Source: Methyloceanibacter methanicus
Lineage (GTDB): Bacteria > Pseudomonadota > Alphaproteobacteria > Rhizobiales > Methyloligellaceae
Reading direction: 5' to 3'
Assembly: GCF_001723285.1 (NCBI RefSeq)
Contig: NZ_LPWG01000010.1
Location: forward strand, 434,001-498,000
DNA: 64,000 bases
Position 1 is the first letter of the stretch, and each line of letters begins with the position of its first letter. Shown piece after piece: positions 19,421 to 29,243 of the stretch. The notes under the pieces were generated by a model. It searched no databases. It was not told the DNA's origin and worked only from the letters and a program-made list of their open reading frames with translations. Both the position numbers and the translations under genes were made by a program.

Positions 19421-19843
19421 TCAGCGCAGGCATTCGGCCAGGCGGTCGTCTTCGTCCAGGCGATCGATTTCCATGCCTTTGAAGTCGCCACGGGAAACCA
19501 CCCCGATAATTCTCTCGTTCTCCACGACGGGCAGATGACGGATCCCACGGTCGCTCATCTCGCGGAGCGCATCGACGGCACTGGCCGTCGGCGGCACCGT
19601 GACCGGGTTCCGCGTCATCGCTTCGCCCAGCGGCGTGACCTCGGCGCTCTTGCCTTCGGCCAGCGTTCGCACGGCGTCGCGGCCGGTGAAGATGCCGACG
19701 AGCTTGCCGTCCTGATCGACCACGAGAACCGAGCCCTTATGGTCGTCCCACATGCGGCCGCACGCTTCTCGGACCGGCGCGTATTCCCTGAGCGCCAGCA
19801 GCCTCTGATTGCCCAAGATGTCGGCGAGCTTTCTGTTCGTCAT
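19421..19843 (-). CDS. CBS-domain protein
   Basis: The 140-residue protein consists of two tandem CBS motifs forming one Bateman module. The repeats can be seen as GSVLVVDQDGKLVGIFTGRD and HLPVVENERIIGVVSRGD, each near the end of a CBS unit. Such stand-alone modules bind adenine nucleotides and sense energy state. I used the ATG at 19843, which has GGAG 8 bp upstream; a TTG at 19855 would add four residues. It converges on the DM13 gene with only 3 bp between stops. Confidence 0.88.
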   Translation of the reverse strand: MTNRKLADILGNQRLLALREYAPVREACGRMWDDHKGSVLVVDQDGKLVGIFTGRDAVRTLAEGKSAEVTPLGEAMTRNPVTVPPTASAVDALREMSDRGIRHLPVVENERIIGVVSRGDFKGMEIDRLDEDDRLAECLR

Positions 19844-19952
19844 GATGCACTCCAATCTTCAAAGTCCAACATCCTAGCACTTTTAGCCGCGCGGCGCTTT
19901 GACGCGCAACAATGTCCGCGTGGCGGCTGATCCGTAGCCCGCTGAAGGTCGG

Positions 19953-21621
19953 CTAGCGGCGCTTCTTCTTGCGGGACTGGCGCGGACGGGCGGGCTGAGA
20001 TTTGAGCTTGATCTTGGTGCCGGCCAGCTCCGGGGCCGGGGCCATCCCGGCGTGCGGCGCCATCACGGATCCGGCCGGAGCCTTGCCGCCGGTCTTGAGG
20101 AACGCCGCATGGCTGATGAGGCCCTCGAGTTGCCCGGGACGGGCCTTGCGCTCCGCGTCGCGGGCGCGCTGATAGGTGGTGCGGCTCAAGGACGAGGCCC
20201 TGGACAGCCGGCGGTCCTTGTAGAAGCCCTTGGCGATGAGCAGAAGCGTATAGACGGGACTGCTGAACAGGAACGTGCTGCCGAGGTCGAGATCCTCGGG
20301 CGCCACGTGCTGCCAAACCCGCAGGTTTTCTTGAAGCCGGTCCGACAGGGTCATGTCTTCGCGGGCGGCCTTCCAGTACGGCGTGTCCGCACGATTGTTC
20401 AGATGGTAGTGGAGCTGCACGAAATCGCGCACCTCCTCGTAGACCTGCCGGACATGGCGGTTATAGGCCGTCGCGAGCTCGGGTTCGAAGTCTTGCGTCG
20501 GCAGATAGTTCGCGAGCCAGCGCACGCCGAGATCGGTCATGAAGATGGCGGTCGCCTCGAGCGGTTCGATGAAGCCGCCGGACAGGCCCAAGGCCACGCA
20601 GTTCTTGACCCAGGCATTGCGCACGCGCCCCGTCCGCATGGGAATGATGCGCGGCTCGCAGCCTTTGGCCTGGTCGCCGTAGAAGGAGAGCAGTTCGTCG
20701 GCGGCTTCCTCGTCGGAGAGGAACTTGCTCGAAAAGATGTAGCCCGTGCCGACGCGGGTGGTGAGCGGGATGTTGAAGTTCCACCCGGCGGAGAAGCCCG
20801 TCGCCCGTGTGGTCGGCGCGATCACCCCGGGGTCCTTGTGGGGAATCTGCACGACGGCCGCGCGATCGTTCAGCAGATGCTCGCCATAAGGTTCGAATGG
20901 CTCCCCCAGGGCCTGCTGGAGGATCGATCCGCGAAACCCGGTGCAGTCGATGACGAGGTCGACACCGAATTCACCGCGCTCGCGCAGCCCCAGCGACGTG
21001 ACGAAGCCGCGCTCGTCGACATTGACGGCGTCCACGTCGTCGAGGATGTGCTTCACGCCGCGGCTTGTCGCGATATCCCTTAGATAGGCGGCGACCTTCG
21101 TCGCATCGAAATGGTAGGTGTAGCCGACCTCGCCGCTGAAATCCGGCTCTCCCGGGCGGCGAGGCGCCAGGTTGCCGCGCACGATCTCCGCGACGGGCGA
21201 AAACGCACGCACATAGGCGATGCCCGCATCCGGTGCGGTGCGCGCGGGATCGAACGTGACGAAGTAGTCCGCGAACTGCCGTCCATCGAGCGCGCCGGGC
21301 GCGTTGAGGATATTCAGAAACTCGATCGGCTTGCCGTTCTCGTCCTGGTTCCAGTTGATGAAGTGCGCGGCGACCTTGAACGTCGCGTCCGTCTTCTCGA
21401 AAAATTCGGATTCGGACAGGCCGAGCTGGTTCAGCAGCATGACCATGCGGCAGGCTCGCCTCGCCGACGCCGACAATGGGGATCGAGGGGGACTCGATCA
21501 GCCGTATCTCGAGCGGGTTCTTGGGATCTTTGGATTTGCAGAATCGATTGAGGAAGGTGGCCGCGAGCCAACCCGCCGTGCCGCCGCCGACGATCGTGAT
21601 ACTGCGTAGCGGCTGACCCAA
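19953..21621 (-). CDS. Tryptophan-halogenase-family flavoprotein, interrupted by one frameshift
   Basis: The two reading frames join into a protein of about 556 residues, normal for the family. The FAD loop [11 protein letters not shown] is near residue 11, and GVGEASLP follows near residue 50. The frame then shifts at about 21452, where two missing bases (as in [12 protein letters not shown]) would restore it. The catalytic-type Lys ([11 protein letters not shown]) and Glu (GFIEPLEAT) positions are kept. The WxWxIP signature reads WNFNIP, so its second Trp is Phe. Flavin-dependent halogenases use FADH2, oxygen and halide to make hypohalous acid. The substrate is unknown, and some relatives do not take free tryptophan. 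The C-terminal tail is rich in Lys and Pro. Confidence 0.8.
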
Positions 21622-21719
21622 GACTGTCCCTCAAGATGCACTGTCAATCGCCCGCCGATTATCAGCGAGACTCATTCCGCGTGCAACCGAGGCGACAGGC
21701 GGCTTCGATTCTTCGACGA

Positions 21720-22622
21720 TCAAGCCGGTGCGTCGCCGCCGTTCGACAGAAACTCGGCGAGGACGTCGTAGACGAGCCGGATGCGGCGGCTCGTATAGAG
21801 TTCCCGGTGCGCGACCAGCCAGGTCGGGAACGTCATGGGAGCCAGATCCGGAAAGACCGGTTCCATGCCGGGCGTCCTGGCGGCGACGGTGGTGGCCATG
21901 AGGCACATGCCCAAACCCTGCCGCGCCATTTCCCACATGACGAGGGCGCAATCGGTGCCGAAGCGGAAGTTCTCCCGCGCCGGCGAGATGCCGAGCCGGG
22001 TGAGATAGTTCACCATCTCTTGCTGGTTGCTGGAGCCGACAAAATAGTGGCCCGTCAGGTCGGCAGGCGAGCGGGGGCGTCCGTACCGTTTGAGATAGCG
22101 CTGGGAGGCGTAAAGGCTGCCGTCGCTTTCGTTGACCAGCCGCGCGACGAGGTCCGGCTCCACGGGCCGCACGTGCCGGATCGCGATGTCCGCTTCGCGC
22201 CGTCTGTCGCGCAGTTCGTTCGACGCAACGATGTCGATTTCCAGCTTCGGGGCGATCTCGTGCAGATGCTCGATGACGGGCGGCAGAAGGTACACGGCGA
22301 AGACATTCGTCGCGGTGACGCGGACGACGCCCTCGATGGTCTGACTTTGTCCCGAGGCCGCAAGCGACACGCGGTGCGCGGCGTCGCCCATGACCCGGAC
22401 ATGCTCCAGAAGCTCGAGGCCCGACGGCGTGAGCTCCAAGGAACGGCCGAAGCGTTCGAACAAGAGGACCCCGAGGTCCTGTTCCAGCGCGGCCACCTGA
22501 CGCCCAAGCGTGGGCTGGGTTAGGCCCAGCACCCGCGCGCCGCCGGAAAACGACCCTTCCTCGGCGGTCGCGAGGAACGCACGGACCTGGTTCCAGTCGA
22601 AGGAGATGGCCTTCCAGTTCAT
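21720..22622 (-). CDS. LysR-family transcriptional regulator
   Basis: About 300 residues are arranged as a winged helix-turn-helix (VRAFLATAEEGSFSGGARVL, then LTQPTLGRQVAALE near residues 28-42) followed by the periplasmic-binding-like effector domain. I chose the ATG at 22622 (MNWKAIS); an upstream in-frame start would add six residues. It is divergent from the methyltransferase gene at 22710 and lies 98 bp before the halogenase start on the same strand. A perfect 14-bp palindrome covers its start codon and may be its own operator. LysR proteins usually control the divergent neighbour, so the methyltransferase and perhaps the halogenase are candidate targets. Confidence 0.92.
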   Translation of the reverse strand: MNWKAISFDWNQVRAFLATAEEGSFSGGARVLGLTQPTLGRQVAALEQDLGVLLFERFGRSLELTPSGLELLEHVRVMGDAAHRVSLAASGQSQTIEGVVRVTATNVFAVYLLPPVIEHLHEIAPKLEIDIVASNELRDRRREADIAIRHVRPVEPDLVARLVNESDGSLYASQRYLKRYGRPRSPADLTGHYFVGSSNQQEMVNYLTRLGISPARENFRFGTDCALVMWEMARQGLGMCLMATTVAARTPGMEPVFPDLAPMTFPTWLVAHRELYTSRRIRLVYDVLAEFLSNGGDAPA

Positions 22623-22634
22623 GCAAATTTGCAT
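22621..22634. promoter_or_regulatory. Palindrome ATGCAAATTTGCAT, candidate LysR operator
   Basis: This 14-bp sequence is a perfect inverted repeat. It overlaps the LysR start codon and lies about 76 bp upstream of the divergent methyltransferase start. It contains a T-N11-A arrangement as in LysR boxes. Binding is inferred from position and symmetry only. Confidence 0.5.
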
Positions 22635-22709
22635 ATACATCCTGCAAGTTTTGGCAATTCACATTTCAAGAATGCATGGGTATCTCTTGTGTTCGAAGGG
22701 AGTCCAGAC

Positions 22710-23351
22710 ATGAAAAGTGCGGCACAGTTTTGGGATGAGCAGGCGGAGAAATACGCCAAGCAGCCGATCGCCGACATGCGCGCCTACAACGCCACGCTCG
22801 ATCGAACGCGCTCCTATTTGGCCAAGGATCAGCGGGTGTTGGAGGTGGGCTGCGGCACCGGCACGACGGCGCTTCACCTCTGCGGCAGCGTTGGCCACTA
22901 TATCGGCAGCGACATTTCGAGCGACATGATCCGCATCGCGAGCGAAAAGGCGTTCGCGCAAGGCGCACGCAACGTCGCGTTCAAGACGGCCGGGATCGGC
23001 GATATCGCCACCACGGCGACGCCGTTCGACGCGGTTCTCGGCTTCAACCTGCTGCATCTGCTGCCGCGGCTCGACGAGGACCTCCGCACCATCGCGTCCA
23101 TCCTCAAGCCCGGCGGCCTCTTCATCTCCAAGACCTTTTGCAGTCTCGGTCCCAAGGCCCCGCTGAAGTGGCGCTTGATGAAGATCGCTCTTCCCGTGTT
23201 CCAGGCGTTGGGGAAGGCGCCCTTCGTTCAGTTCCAAAGAGAGGCGGAGCTGAAAGAGCGCATCGCCGCGCAAGGGTTCGACATTCTGGAGGCGCGGCAC
23301 TTCGTGACGGACGTCTCGGTGCCGTTCATCGTCGCCCGCAAATTGGCCTGA
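22710..23351 (+). CDS. Class I SAM-dependent methyltransferase
   Basis: The ATG at 22710 follows an AAGGGAG ribosome-binding site and gives 213 residues. The SAM-binding loop VLEVGCGTGTTAL lies near residue 45 and the acidic motif GSDISSDMI near residue 69. A later GFNLLHLLPRLDEDL and LKPGGLFISKT complete the Rossmann-like fold. The substrate cannot be told. Its divergence from a LysR gene beside a halogenase-like gene suggests a small specialised-metabolism or stress locus. No defect is visible in this gene. Confidence 0.9.
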   Translation: MKSAAQFWDEQAEKYAKQPIADMRAYNATLDRTRSYLAKDQRVLEVGCGTGTTALHLCGSVGHYIGSDISSDMIRIASEKAFAQGARNVAFKTAGIGDIATTATPFDAVLGFNLLHLLPRLDEDLRTIASILKPGGLFISKTFCSLGPKAPLKWRLMKIALPVFQALGKAPFVQFQREAELKERIAAQGFDILEARHFVTDVSVPFIVARKLA

Positions 23352-23361
23352 TCGCGACCCG

Positions 23362-24311
23362 CTAGCGCGCTTCGGTCGCGGCCTCCCGATGGGGGCCGAA
23401 CTCGTACTCGTAGATGTGCGCCCCTTCCTTCTCCAGCACGGGCCGCAGATCGACGAACGCATCCTTGTATTTGTAGAACGGGATGCGCGGGAACAGGTGA
23501 TGGATCAGGTGGAAGTTCTGGAACAGGTAGAGCCAATCCACGACGGGCTCGGCGATCTTGCCGTGCACCCAGAACACGTTCGTGTCGCGATAGCGCTCGC
23601 GGACCTATGCGGCTTGTGGGGCAGGTAGGCGAAGAAATAGATGATCAGCGCCGAGGCGAGAATGTGCGGGAACACCCACAGCATCAGCACTTCGCGCCAA
23701 TAGCCGATCACGCACAGGCCGATGATGATGGCGTAGTAGAGCCCGTTCATCAGCGCGATCTGAAGCGACAGGCTGCGCATGCCCGGCACATGCGGATGGA
23801 AGGCGATGTGGCGCCAAAAGTAGTTGTGGTAGACGAACACGATCGTCAGGCAGCGCCACACGAGCAGAAAGGGATTGCTCACCGCAACCCAGTGATCCGG
23901 ATCCAGCTCCGGATCGTTCGTCTCGCGGTGATGGGCGAGATGCATGTAGCGGAAGGCCTTGTATTCATGCAGCAGGATCGTGCCGCATACATAGCCGACG
24001 AGATGGTTCAGCCACAGATAGCGCGAATTCTTGCCGGCGATATTACCGTGGCAGGCCTCGTGAAGCGGCGTCTGGTCCGCGTAGAGAATGAGCGAGTTGA
24101 GGATCAGTCCGAGCCAAAGAGGGATGATCCCCATCGTGCCCAGGGTGCAGACCGTTGCGAAGGCGGCCACGATTCCGATCGCAAGGACCACGGTGGGCCA
24201 GGCCACCATGCCTTGATAGGGCCGGATCTTCTGGAGAGCGACGCGGTCCGCCGGGACGTTCGGCTGGTCGCGGGAAATTTCAGTGATCGCGGGTTCGGCG
24301 ACAACGGGCAT
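23362..24311 (-). CDS. Fatty-acid-desaturase-like membrane di-iron enzyme, one frameshift
   Basis: Joined across one lost base at about 23605-23612, this codes for about 316 residues. Three histidine clusters of the family are present: HEACH near residue 85, HLAHH near residue 121 and HLIHH near the C-terminus. The last cluster is in the other frame, so the sequence as given could not encode an active enzyme. Hydrophobic spans lie between them. Restoring one G (PHEVRERYRDT) repairs the frame. Such enzymes use two iron ions and oxygen to desaturate or hydroxylate lipids, and beta-carotene hydroxylase is an alternative. It is convergent with the methyltransferase gene. Confidence 0.8.
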
Positions 24312-24687
24312 GGGCTTGTAACAGTCCTCGAATTTTTAGCTTCGAACTTCCTGACATCGTCGACAACGATAATCGCGGCGCTGCGATCCGCGTTTGCGTC
24401 AAGACAATAAAACGCACTGACCGGCAAGAAAATTCGCATGCCATGCCAAACGCGTTCGGGAACGGCTGCGATTTTGGGACGTCACGGCGTTCCGTTCAAG
24501 GCGCAATGGGCGGTGCTGTCATAAAGGGCTGATGAACGGAAACCGGCCAAGGAAATCAGCCGGTTGACCCAACTGCGGCCAGTGCGGGTTCCGGTGCGGA
24601 CGACGTCTGTTCGGGCGCCCTGTGGCGGGTGTGCAACAGCCGCCGGCGGTGAGCGCGGCGGGCTGCGATTCGTTCCAGGACAAGGCG
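24312..24687. other. Gap of 376 bp without a convincing gene
   Basis: The stretch lies upstream of the desaturase (minus strand) and downstream of the BA14K gene (minus strand). It must hold the desaturase promoter. A weak CCGGC/GCCGG hairpin occurs near 24542-24566. I see no tRNA, coding sequence or repeat. Confidence 0.5.
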
Positions 24688-25091
24688 TTAGCGGCAGAAA
24701 TGCTCGTAGCGTCATAGCCGACATAGGTGCCGGACCTTGGGTTGAAGCTCCGGTAGCGCGACCCGCAATAGGCATACCAGTCGTCGGTCCACGGCTCGGG
24801 ACCATAGCCGGCGCGATAGACGGGCGGCGGGGGCGGGGCCACGTAGACCTCCCTGGGTGTGAGCGCGCTGCCGATCACCGCGCCGACACCGAGACCGACC
24901 AGGCCCGCGCCCAGCGCATCCCAGCCGTCGCCGCCACGGCGGCCGTAGTAGTTGTTCTGAACATAGCGGCCGCCATGGCCGCCTTTCCAGCCGTGACCGC
25001 GGCCGCGGCCGGCTTCCGCCGGGAGTACCGCCATCAGAGCGAAGACCGCGGCGAGCGCAGCCACAAAAGCAAAATACGATTTCCGACCCAT
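24688..25091 (-). CDS. BA14K-family exported protein, one frameshift
   Basis: The ATG at 25091 gives a signal peptide (MGRKSYFAFVAALAAVFALM) and then a Gly/Arg/His-rich and Pro-rich linker. The BA14K signature is WYAYCGSRYRSFNPRSGTYVGYD. The frame as given then runs on into unlikely sequence. Adding one G at about 24709 restores the family ending GYDGYEHFCR followed by a stop at 24688, giving 134 residues. BA14K proteins are small secreted proteins of Hyphomicrobiales, named from a Brucella lectin-like immunoreactive protein. Confidence 0.82.
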
Positions 25092-25256
25092 AGTTCCGTT
25101 CCTCGAGAGCGGCGCCATTGCCCTTGCCGCCATTAATGGTTGCGAGACCCCCCAGATCCGGCGAAGCAATCCTGCCCCCCGTTCGTGGCACTCTAGGGGC
25201 ACGCATATGAACCTGAGCTGAACGTTTTGGTCAGGGCTAAGTTCCTGCGGGAACAC

Positions 25257-25290
25257 AAAAAAACCGCTGGACCCGTGCGGGCCCAGCGGC
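25257..25290 (-). terminator. Intrinsic terminator after the cold-shock gene
   Basis: On the minus strand CCGCTGGGCC pairs with GGTCCAGCGG around a CGCAC loop, and the stem is followed by seven T residues. It lies about 75 bp beyond the cold-shock gene stop. Confidence 0.88.
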
Positions 25291-25364
25291 ACATGAACCT
25301 GATATCCGCGCTTCGTTCGGAAACGCGTTGCAAGCAATTGCAGCGGTGTTGAGCCGTTGTGGGG

Positions 25365-25583
25365 CTACTGCGCCATCTGCACGTTGGCAGCCTGCTTGCC
25401 GCGGCCGCGGCGGTCGTCCTCGATCTCGAAGGAGACCTTGTCGCCTTCGTTCAGAGGGGGCAGGCCGGCGCGCTCGATCGCGGAGGCATGGACGAACACG
25501 TCCTTGCCGCCGTCTTCGGGCTCGATGAAGCCGAAGCCACGCGTGTGGTTGAAGAATTTCACGGTGCCATTGACACGAGACAT
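25365..25583 (-). CDS. Cold-shock domain protein (CspA family)
   Basis: The 72-residue protein is one cold-shock domain. RNP1 reads RGFGFIEPE (residues 15-23) and RNP2 reads DVFVHASAI (residues 28-36). It has the usual start VNGTVKFFN. These proteins bind single-stranded RNA or DNA and melt mRNA structure. It has a strong terminator downstream. The start lies after a purine-rich GGACTCCC region, and the long leader upstream (25584 onward) is common for csp genes. Confidence 0.95.
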   Translation of the reverse strand: MSRVNGTVKFFNHTRGFGFIEPEDGGKDVFVHASAIERAGLPPLNEGDKVSFEIEDDRRGRGKQAANVQMAQ

Positions 25584-25989
25584 ATCGGGGGAGTCCTTTC
25601 CCGTTCGCTAGTTTCAAAATAACGGGCCACGCGACCCCTTCGCTTGAGGTGTTCTCGGATGAGTTCCTCAAGGAAGGCGCCCATGGCGTCTTCAGATGTC
25701 AGGAAAGGGTCGTGCTCTTCGCTACGTTCGTCGCTAACCGTCGTCTTCGTCCACGCCCAACAGCGGGCGCCCGGTGCCCGTAAAGATGGGGCATCCGGAC
25801 GCAGTTGGCAAGAGTTTTCGGGCCTCGTTCGGGGGCTCCGGCCCTTGCGGGCAAAGGGTTTCCGGCCGTTAACCAAAACCTGTACGCCAGATGAACGGAC
25901 CCCTCAGATTGGGTTCAGCCGCCAACCCCTAAACCTGTTCCTACGACGCGCAAGAAGGAGCGCGCCGGTGCCGAAGAAGGGAACAGGTT
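25584..25989. other. Gap of about 400 bp, csp leader region
   Basis: This is the probable 5' leader and promoter region of the cold-shock gene. A short minus-strand reading frame at about 25559-25684 (MGAFLEELIREHLKRRG) looks protein-like but overlaps the csp start and has no family I recognise, so I do not call it. Nothing else is evident. Confidence 0.4.
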
Positions 25990-26142
25990 ATGGGGATCAC
26001 GGGGAAAAAACTGGCGGTTTTCGCAGCGGGCTTCATCGCAATTGCGGCGATCGCGCTTCTCACCGGCCACCTGGCCGACGCCCAGCTCGCCACCCAGTTC
26101 GCCGACGGCACCCCGCTGATGTATGCCGGTATCCGGGGGTAG
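25990..26142 (+). CDS. Possible 50-residue membrane or exported peptide
   Basis: The ATG at 25990 follows an AAGAAGGGA ribosome-binding site. The sequence begins MGITGKKLAVFAAGF, then a hydrophobic stretch to about residue 25, and ends at a TAG at 26140. The hydrophobic part fits a single membrane helix or uncleaved signal. There is no homology I can name. It converges with hemF. It is kept because the start signals and composition look real, but the evidence is slight. Confidence 0.4.
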   Translation: MGITGKKLAVFAAGFIAIAAIALLTGHLADAQLATQFADGTPLMYAGIRG

Positions 26143-26148
26143 GGCTCC

Positions 26149-27083
26149 TTAAGGCCACATAACGAGGGGTGGCATGGACGAGAGGATCGCGTCCACATTG
26201 CCGCCGGTCTTCAGCCCGAAGATCGTGCCCCGGTCGTAGAGCAGGTTGTACTCCACATAGCGTCCGCGCCGGATGAGCTGCTCGGTCCGGTCTTCCTCGG
26301 TCCAGGGCGTGCCAATATTGCGGGCCACGAGCTTCGGATAGATGCCGACGAAGGCCTTGCCGACCTCTTGGGTGAAGGCGAAGTCCGCCTCGAAGTCGCC
26401 CGTATCCAGATAATCGTAAAAGATGCCGCCGATGCCGCGCGGCTCCTTCCGGTGCTTGAGATAGAAGTACTCATCGCACCAGTCCTTGAAGCGCGGGTAG
26501 TCGGCCGACGGCTGGCCGGCGCAAGAGGCCTTCATGGCCGCGTGGAAATCTTGGGCATCCGGGTCCTCCTGGACGCGCCGCCGGTTCAGCACGGGCGTGA
26601 GGTCGCCGCCGCCGCCGAACCAGCCCTTGGAGGTCACCACCATGCGCGTGTTCATGTGCCCGGTGGGGGCGTTGGGATTGGTCGGGTGGGCGATGAAGGA
26701 CATTCCGCTAGCCCAGAGCGCGGGTCCTCGGCCGCGCCGGGGATCTGTGCGGCGAACTCCTTCGGAAACTCTCCGTAGACGGTGGATGTGTGGCAGCCCA
26801 CCTTCTCGAACACCCGGCCCGACATCAGCGACATGACCCCGCCGCCGCCTTCCTCGCGGGTCCAGGGCGTGCGCGTGAACCGGCCCGCCGCCTTGCCTTC
26901 GCAGCCGGGGGCGCCTTCGGCCCCGTCTTCCACCGCTTCAAGGGCGGCCAGCATCCGGTCGCGCAACTCCTCGAACCAGAGCCTTGCCCGCTCCTTGTTG
27001 GCTTCGAAACGATCCTTCGACGCCGCGTTTGCCGAATTGTCCGCGCTCATGGCTTCCCGCTCGATGACATTACCGTCTTGCAT
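26149..27083 (-). CDS. hemF: Coproporphyrinogen III oxidase, aerobic (HemF), one frameshift
   Basis: Joined across one missing base this codes for 311 residues, a normal length. The N-terminal part has [12 protein letters not shown]. The second part has [18 protein letters not shown] (conserved), [11 protein letters not shown] and [15 protein letters not shown]. The frame breaks at about 26716, where a T is missing from what should read PRFWASGMSF. HemF uses oxygen to decarboxylate two propionates of coproporphyrinogen III, a late haem step, in the cytoplasm. The petA gene lies divergently upstream after 286 bp. The break in an otherwise well-conserved gene fits the run of base losses seen elsewhere here. 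Confidence 0.92.
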
Positions 27084-27307
27084 GATCCATCTACCTCACC
27101 GGTCCGTATCCGTCACATGGATGCATCATGACGCCCTCATCATCGGCGCCCCCTTGATCCTCGTCAGGAGTCGCCTGCGCCAATTTGACCACTGTGGCCG
27201 CTGGACAACATCCCGCCGCAATGACAGAAAACCGCCATGAATCGCGTTGCACCGCAGCACGCGGCTGGGCAATAACAGACTACGGCACGCATCGTGCCTG
27301 CATAAGA

Positions 27308-27342
27308 GAGCCGAGAGGCTGGGCTTTTGCTCTCTTCGGCTC
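27308..27342 (+). other. Stem-loop in the petA leader
   Basis: GAGCCGAGAG and CTCTTCGGCTC pair with one bulge around a T-rich loop, 28 bp before the petA start. There is no T tract after it, so it is not a terminator. It may affect mRNA stability or translation. Confidence 0.4.
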
Positions 27343-27369
27343 CGCTAAATCCTAGGAGCGCTTGGCTAA

Positions 27370-27972
27370 ATGGCCAATTCCGATAGTTCCACAAATCCTT
27401 CTTTAGTTGATGACGACGACCCGTCCCGACGCGACGTGATCGTGATCGGCGCCGCGGCCTTTGCGGCCATCGGCGGCGCGGCCGTATTGTGGCCGTTGCT
27501 CGATCAGATGAACCCGGACGCCTCGACCCTGTCGCTGGCCTCGATCGACGTGGACCTCGCGCCCGTCGAGGAAGGGCAGGCGATCACGGTCATGTGGCGC
27601 GGCAAGCCGATCTTCATCCGCCACCGGACGGCCGAAGAGGTCGAGGCGGCCAAGGACGTCAAGCTGGCCGACTTGCCCGATCAGTTGGCGCGCAACGCCA
27701 ATCTGGCGGACACGGCGCCGGCGACCGACGAGAACCGCGCCGCGGCCGACAAGGAGCCCTGGCTCGTGATGATCGGGATCTGCACCCATCTCGGCTGCAT
27801 TCCACAAGGCCAAGCCGTCGGCTCCTACAAGGGCGAGTACGGCGGCTGGTATTGCCCCTGCCACGGGTCGCAGTACGACACGGCGGGCCGCATTCGCAAA
27901 GGTCCGGCGCCGGAGAATATGTACATCCCGCCTTACGCCTTCACCTCTGACACCAAAATCAAGATCGGATAG
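27370..27972 (+). CDS. petA: Ubiquinol-cytochrome c reductase Rieske iron-sulfur subunit
   Basis: The 200-residue protein starts with a twin-arginine segment ([13 protein letters not shown]) and one membrane anchor (residues 22-42). The Rieske cluster boxes are CTHLGC near residue 138 and CPCHGSQYD near residue 160. It takes an electron from ubiquinol in the periplasm and passes it to cytochrome c1. It is the first gene of petABC. The spacing to petB is 8 bp. All ligand residues are present. Confidence 0.97.
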   Translation: MANSDSSTNPSLVDDDDPSRRDVIVIGAAAFAAIGGAAVLWPLLDQMNPDASTLSLASIDVDLAPVEEGQAITVMWRGKPIFIRHRTAEEVEAAKDVKLADLPDQLARNANLADTAPATDENRAAADKEPWLVMIGICTHLGCIPQGQAVGSYKGEYGGWYCPCHGSQYDTAGRIRKGPAPENMYIPPYAFTSDTKIKIG

Positions 27973-27980
27973 GGCGGATC

Positions 27981-29243
27981 ATGGCGCACGAATCGACCTA
28001 CACGCCGTCGACCGGCATCGAGCGCTGGCTCGACACCCGTCTTCCCATTCCGCGGCTGATGCACGACCAGTTCGGGGTCTTCCCGATGCCGCGCAACGTC
28101 AACTATTGGTGGACGTTCGGCGCGATCCTCAGCTTCATGCTGGCGGTTCAGATCGTGACGGGCATTGTGCTCGCCATGCACTACCAGCCGACCACGGACG
28201 GTGCGTTCGACTCCGTCGAGAAGATCATGCGCGACGTGAACTGGGGCTGGCTGCTGCGTTACGCGCACGCCGTCGGCGCCTCGATGTTCTTCTTCGCGGC
28301 GTTCATCCATACATTTCGCGGGCTCTATTACGGCTCCTACAAGGCGCCGCGCGAGATCTTGTGGATGCTCGGTGTGCTGATCTTGTTCCTGATGATCGCC
28401 ACCGCCTTCATGGGCTACTCGCTGGTCTGGGGCCAGATGAGCTTCTGGGCCGTGACGGTGATCACCAACCTGTTCACCTCGCTCGACACCCTGATTCCGG
28501 GCCTCGGCACGACGCTGGTGCAGTGGATCTGGGGCGGGTTCTCGGTGGGCGAGCCGACGCTGAACCGGCTGTTCGCGCTGCACTACCTGTTCCCGTTCAT
28601 CATCGCGGGCGTCGTCATCCTGCACATCTGGGCGCTGCACATTCCGGGCAGCAACAATCCCACGGGCGTGGAGGTCAAGACGAAGTCGGACACGCTGCCG
28701 TTCCATCCCTACTTCACCATCAAGGACGGGTTCGCGGTGGTGCTGTTCTGCCTCCTGTTCGGCGTGTTCCTGTTCTACGCGCCGAACTATCTCGGCCACA
28801 CGGACAACTATATTCCCGCCAACCCGCTGCAGACGCCGCCGCATATCGTGCCCGAATGGTACTTCCTGCCGTTCTACGCGATCCTGCGGGCCATTCCGGA
28901 CAAGCTGCTCGGCGTCGTCGGTTTGATCGGCGCGATCGTGGTGCTGTTCTTCATTCCGTGGCTCGATACGTCGCGCATCCGGTCCGTCAGCTACCGGCCC
29001 ATCTTCAAATGGTTCTTCTGGCTGTTCGTGATCTGCTGCCTGGCGCTGGGCTATTTCGGCTCGCAGGCGCCGGAAGGCTGGAAGCTTCTGTGGGGGCGGA
29101 TTTGCACCTTCTACTACTTCGCCTTCTTCCTGATCATCATGCCGGTCGTGGGGCTGATCGAGAAACCGAAACGGCTTCCGGGCAGCATCACCGAGTCGGT
29201 CCTGGGGAAGAAGGATACGAGCGCCAGCGGGGGGAACGCGTGA
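27981..29243 (+). CDS. petB: Cytochrome b of the bc1 complex
   Basis: The 420-residue integral membrane protein has about eight spans. Haem-ligand regions are [13 protein letters not shown] and, later, [20 protein letters not shown] (shortened here). The Qo-site motif [13 protein letters not shown] lies near residue 290. It moves electrons between ubiquinol and quinone sites. It overlaps the petC start (TGATG). Length is normal for alphaproteobacteria. Confidence 0.97.
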   Translation: MAHESTYTPSTGIERWLDTRLPIPRLMHDQFGVFPMPRNVNYWWTFGAILSFMLAVQIVTGIVLAMHYQPTTDGAFDSVEKIMRDVNWGWLLRYAHAVGASMFFFAAFIHTFRGLYYGSYKAPREILWMLGVLILFLMIATAFMGYSLVWGQMSFWAVTVITNLFTSLDTLIPGLGTTLVQWIWGGFSVGEPTLNRLFALHYLFPFIIAGVVILHIWALHIPGSNNPTGVEVKTKSDTLPFHPYFTIKDGFAVVLFCLLFGVFLFYAPNYLGHTDNYIPANPLQTPPHIVPEWYFLPFYAILRAIPDKLLGVVGLIGAIVVLFFIPWLDTSRIRSVSYRPIFKWFFWLFVICCLALGYFGSQAPEGWKLLWGRICTFYYFAFFLIIMPVVGLIEKPKRLPGSITESVLGKKDTSASGGNA

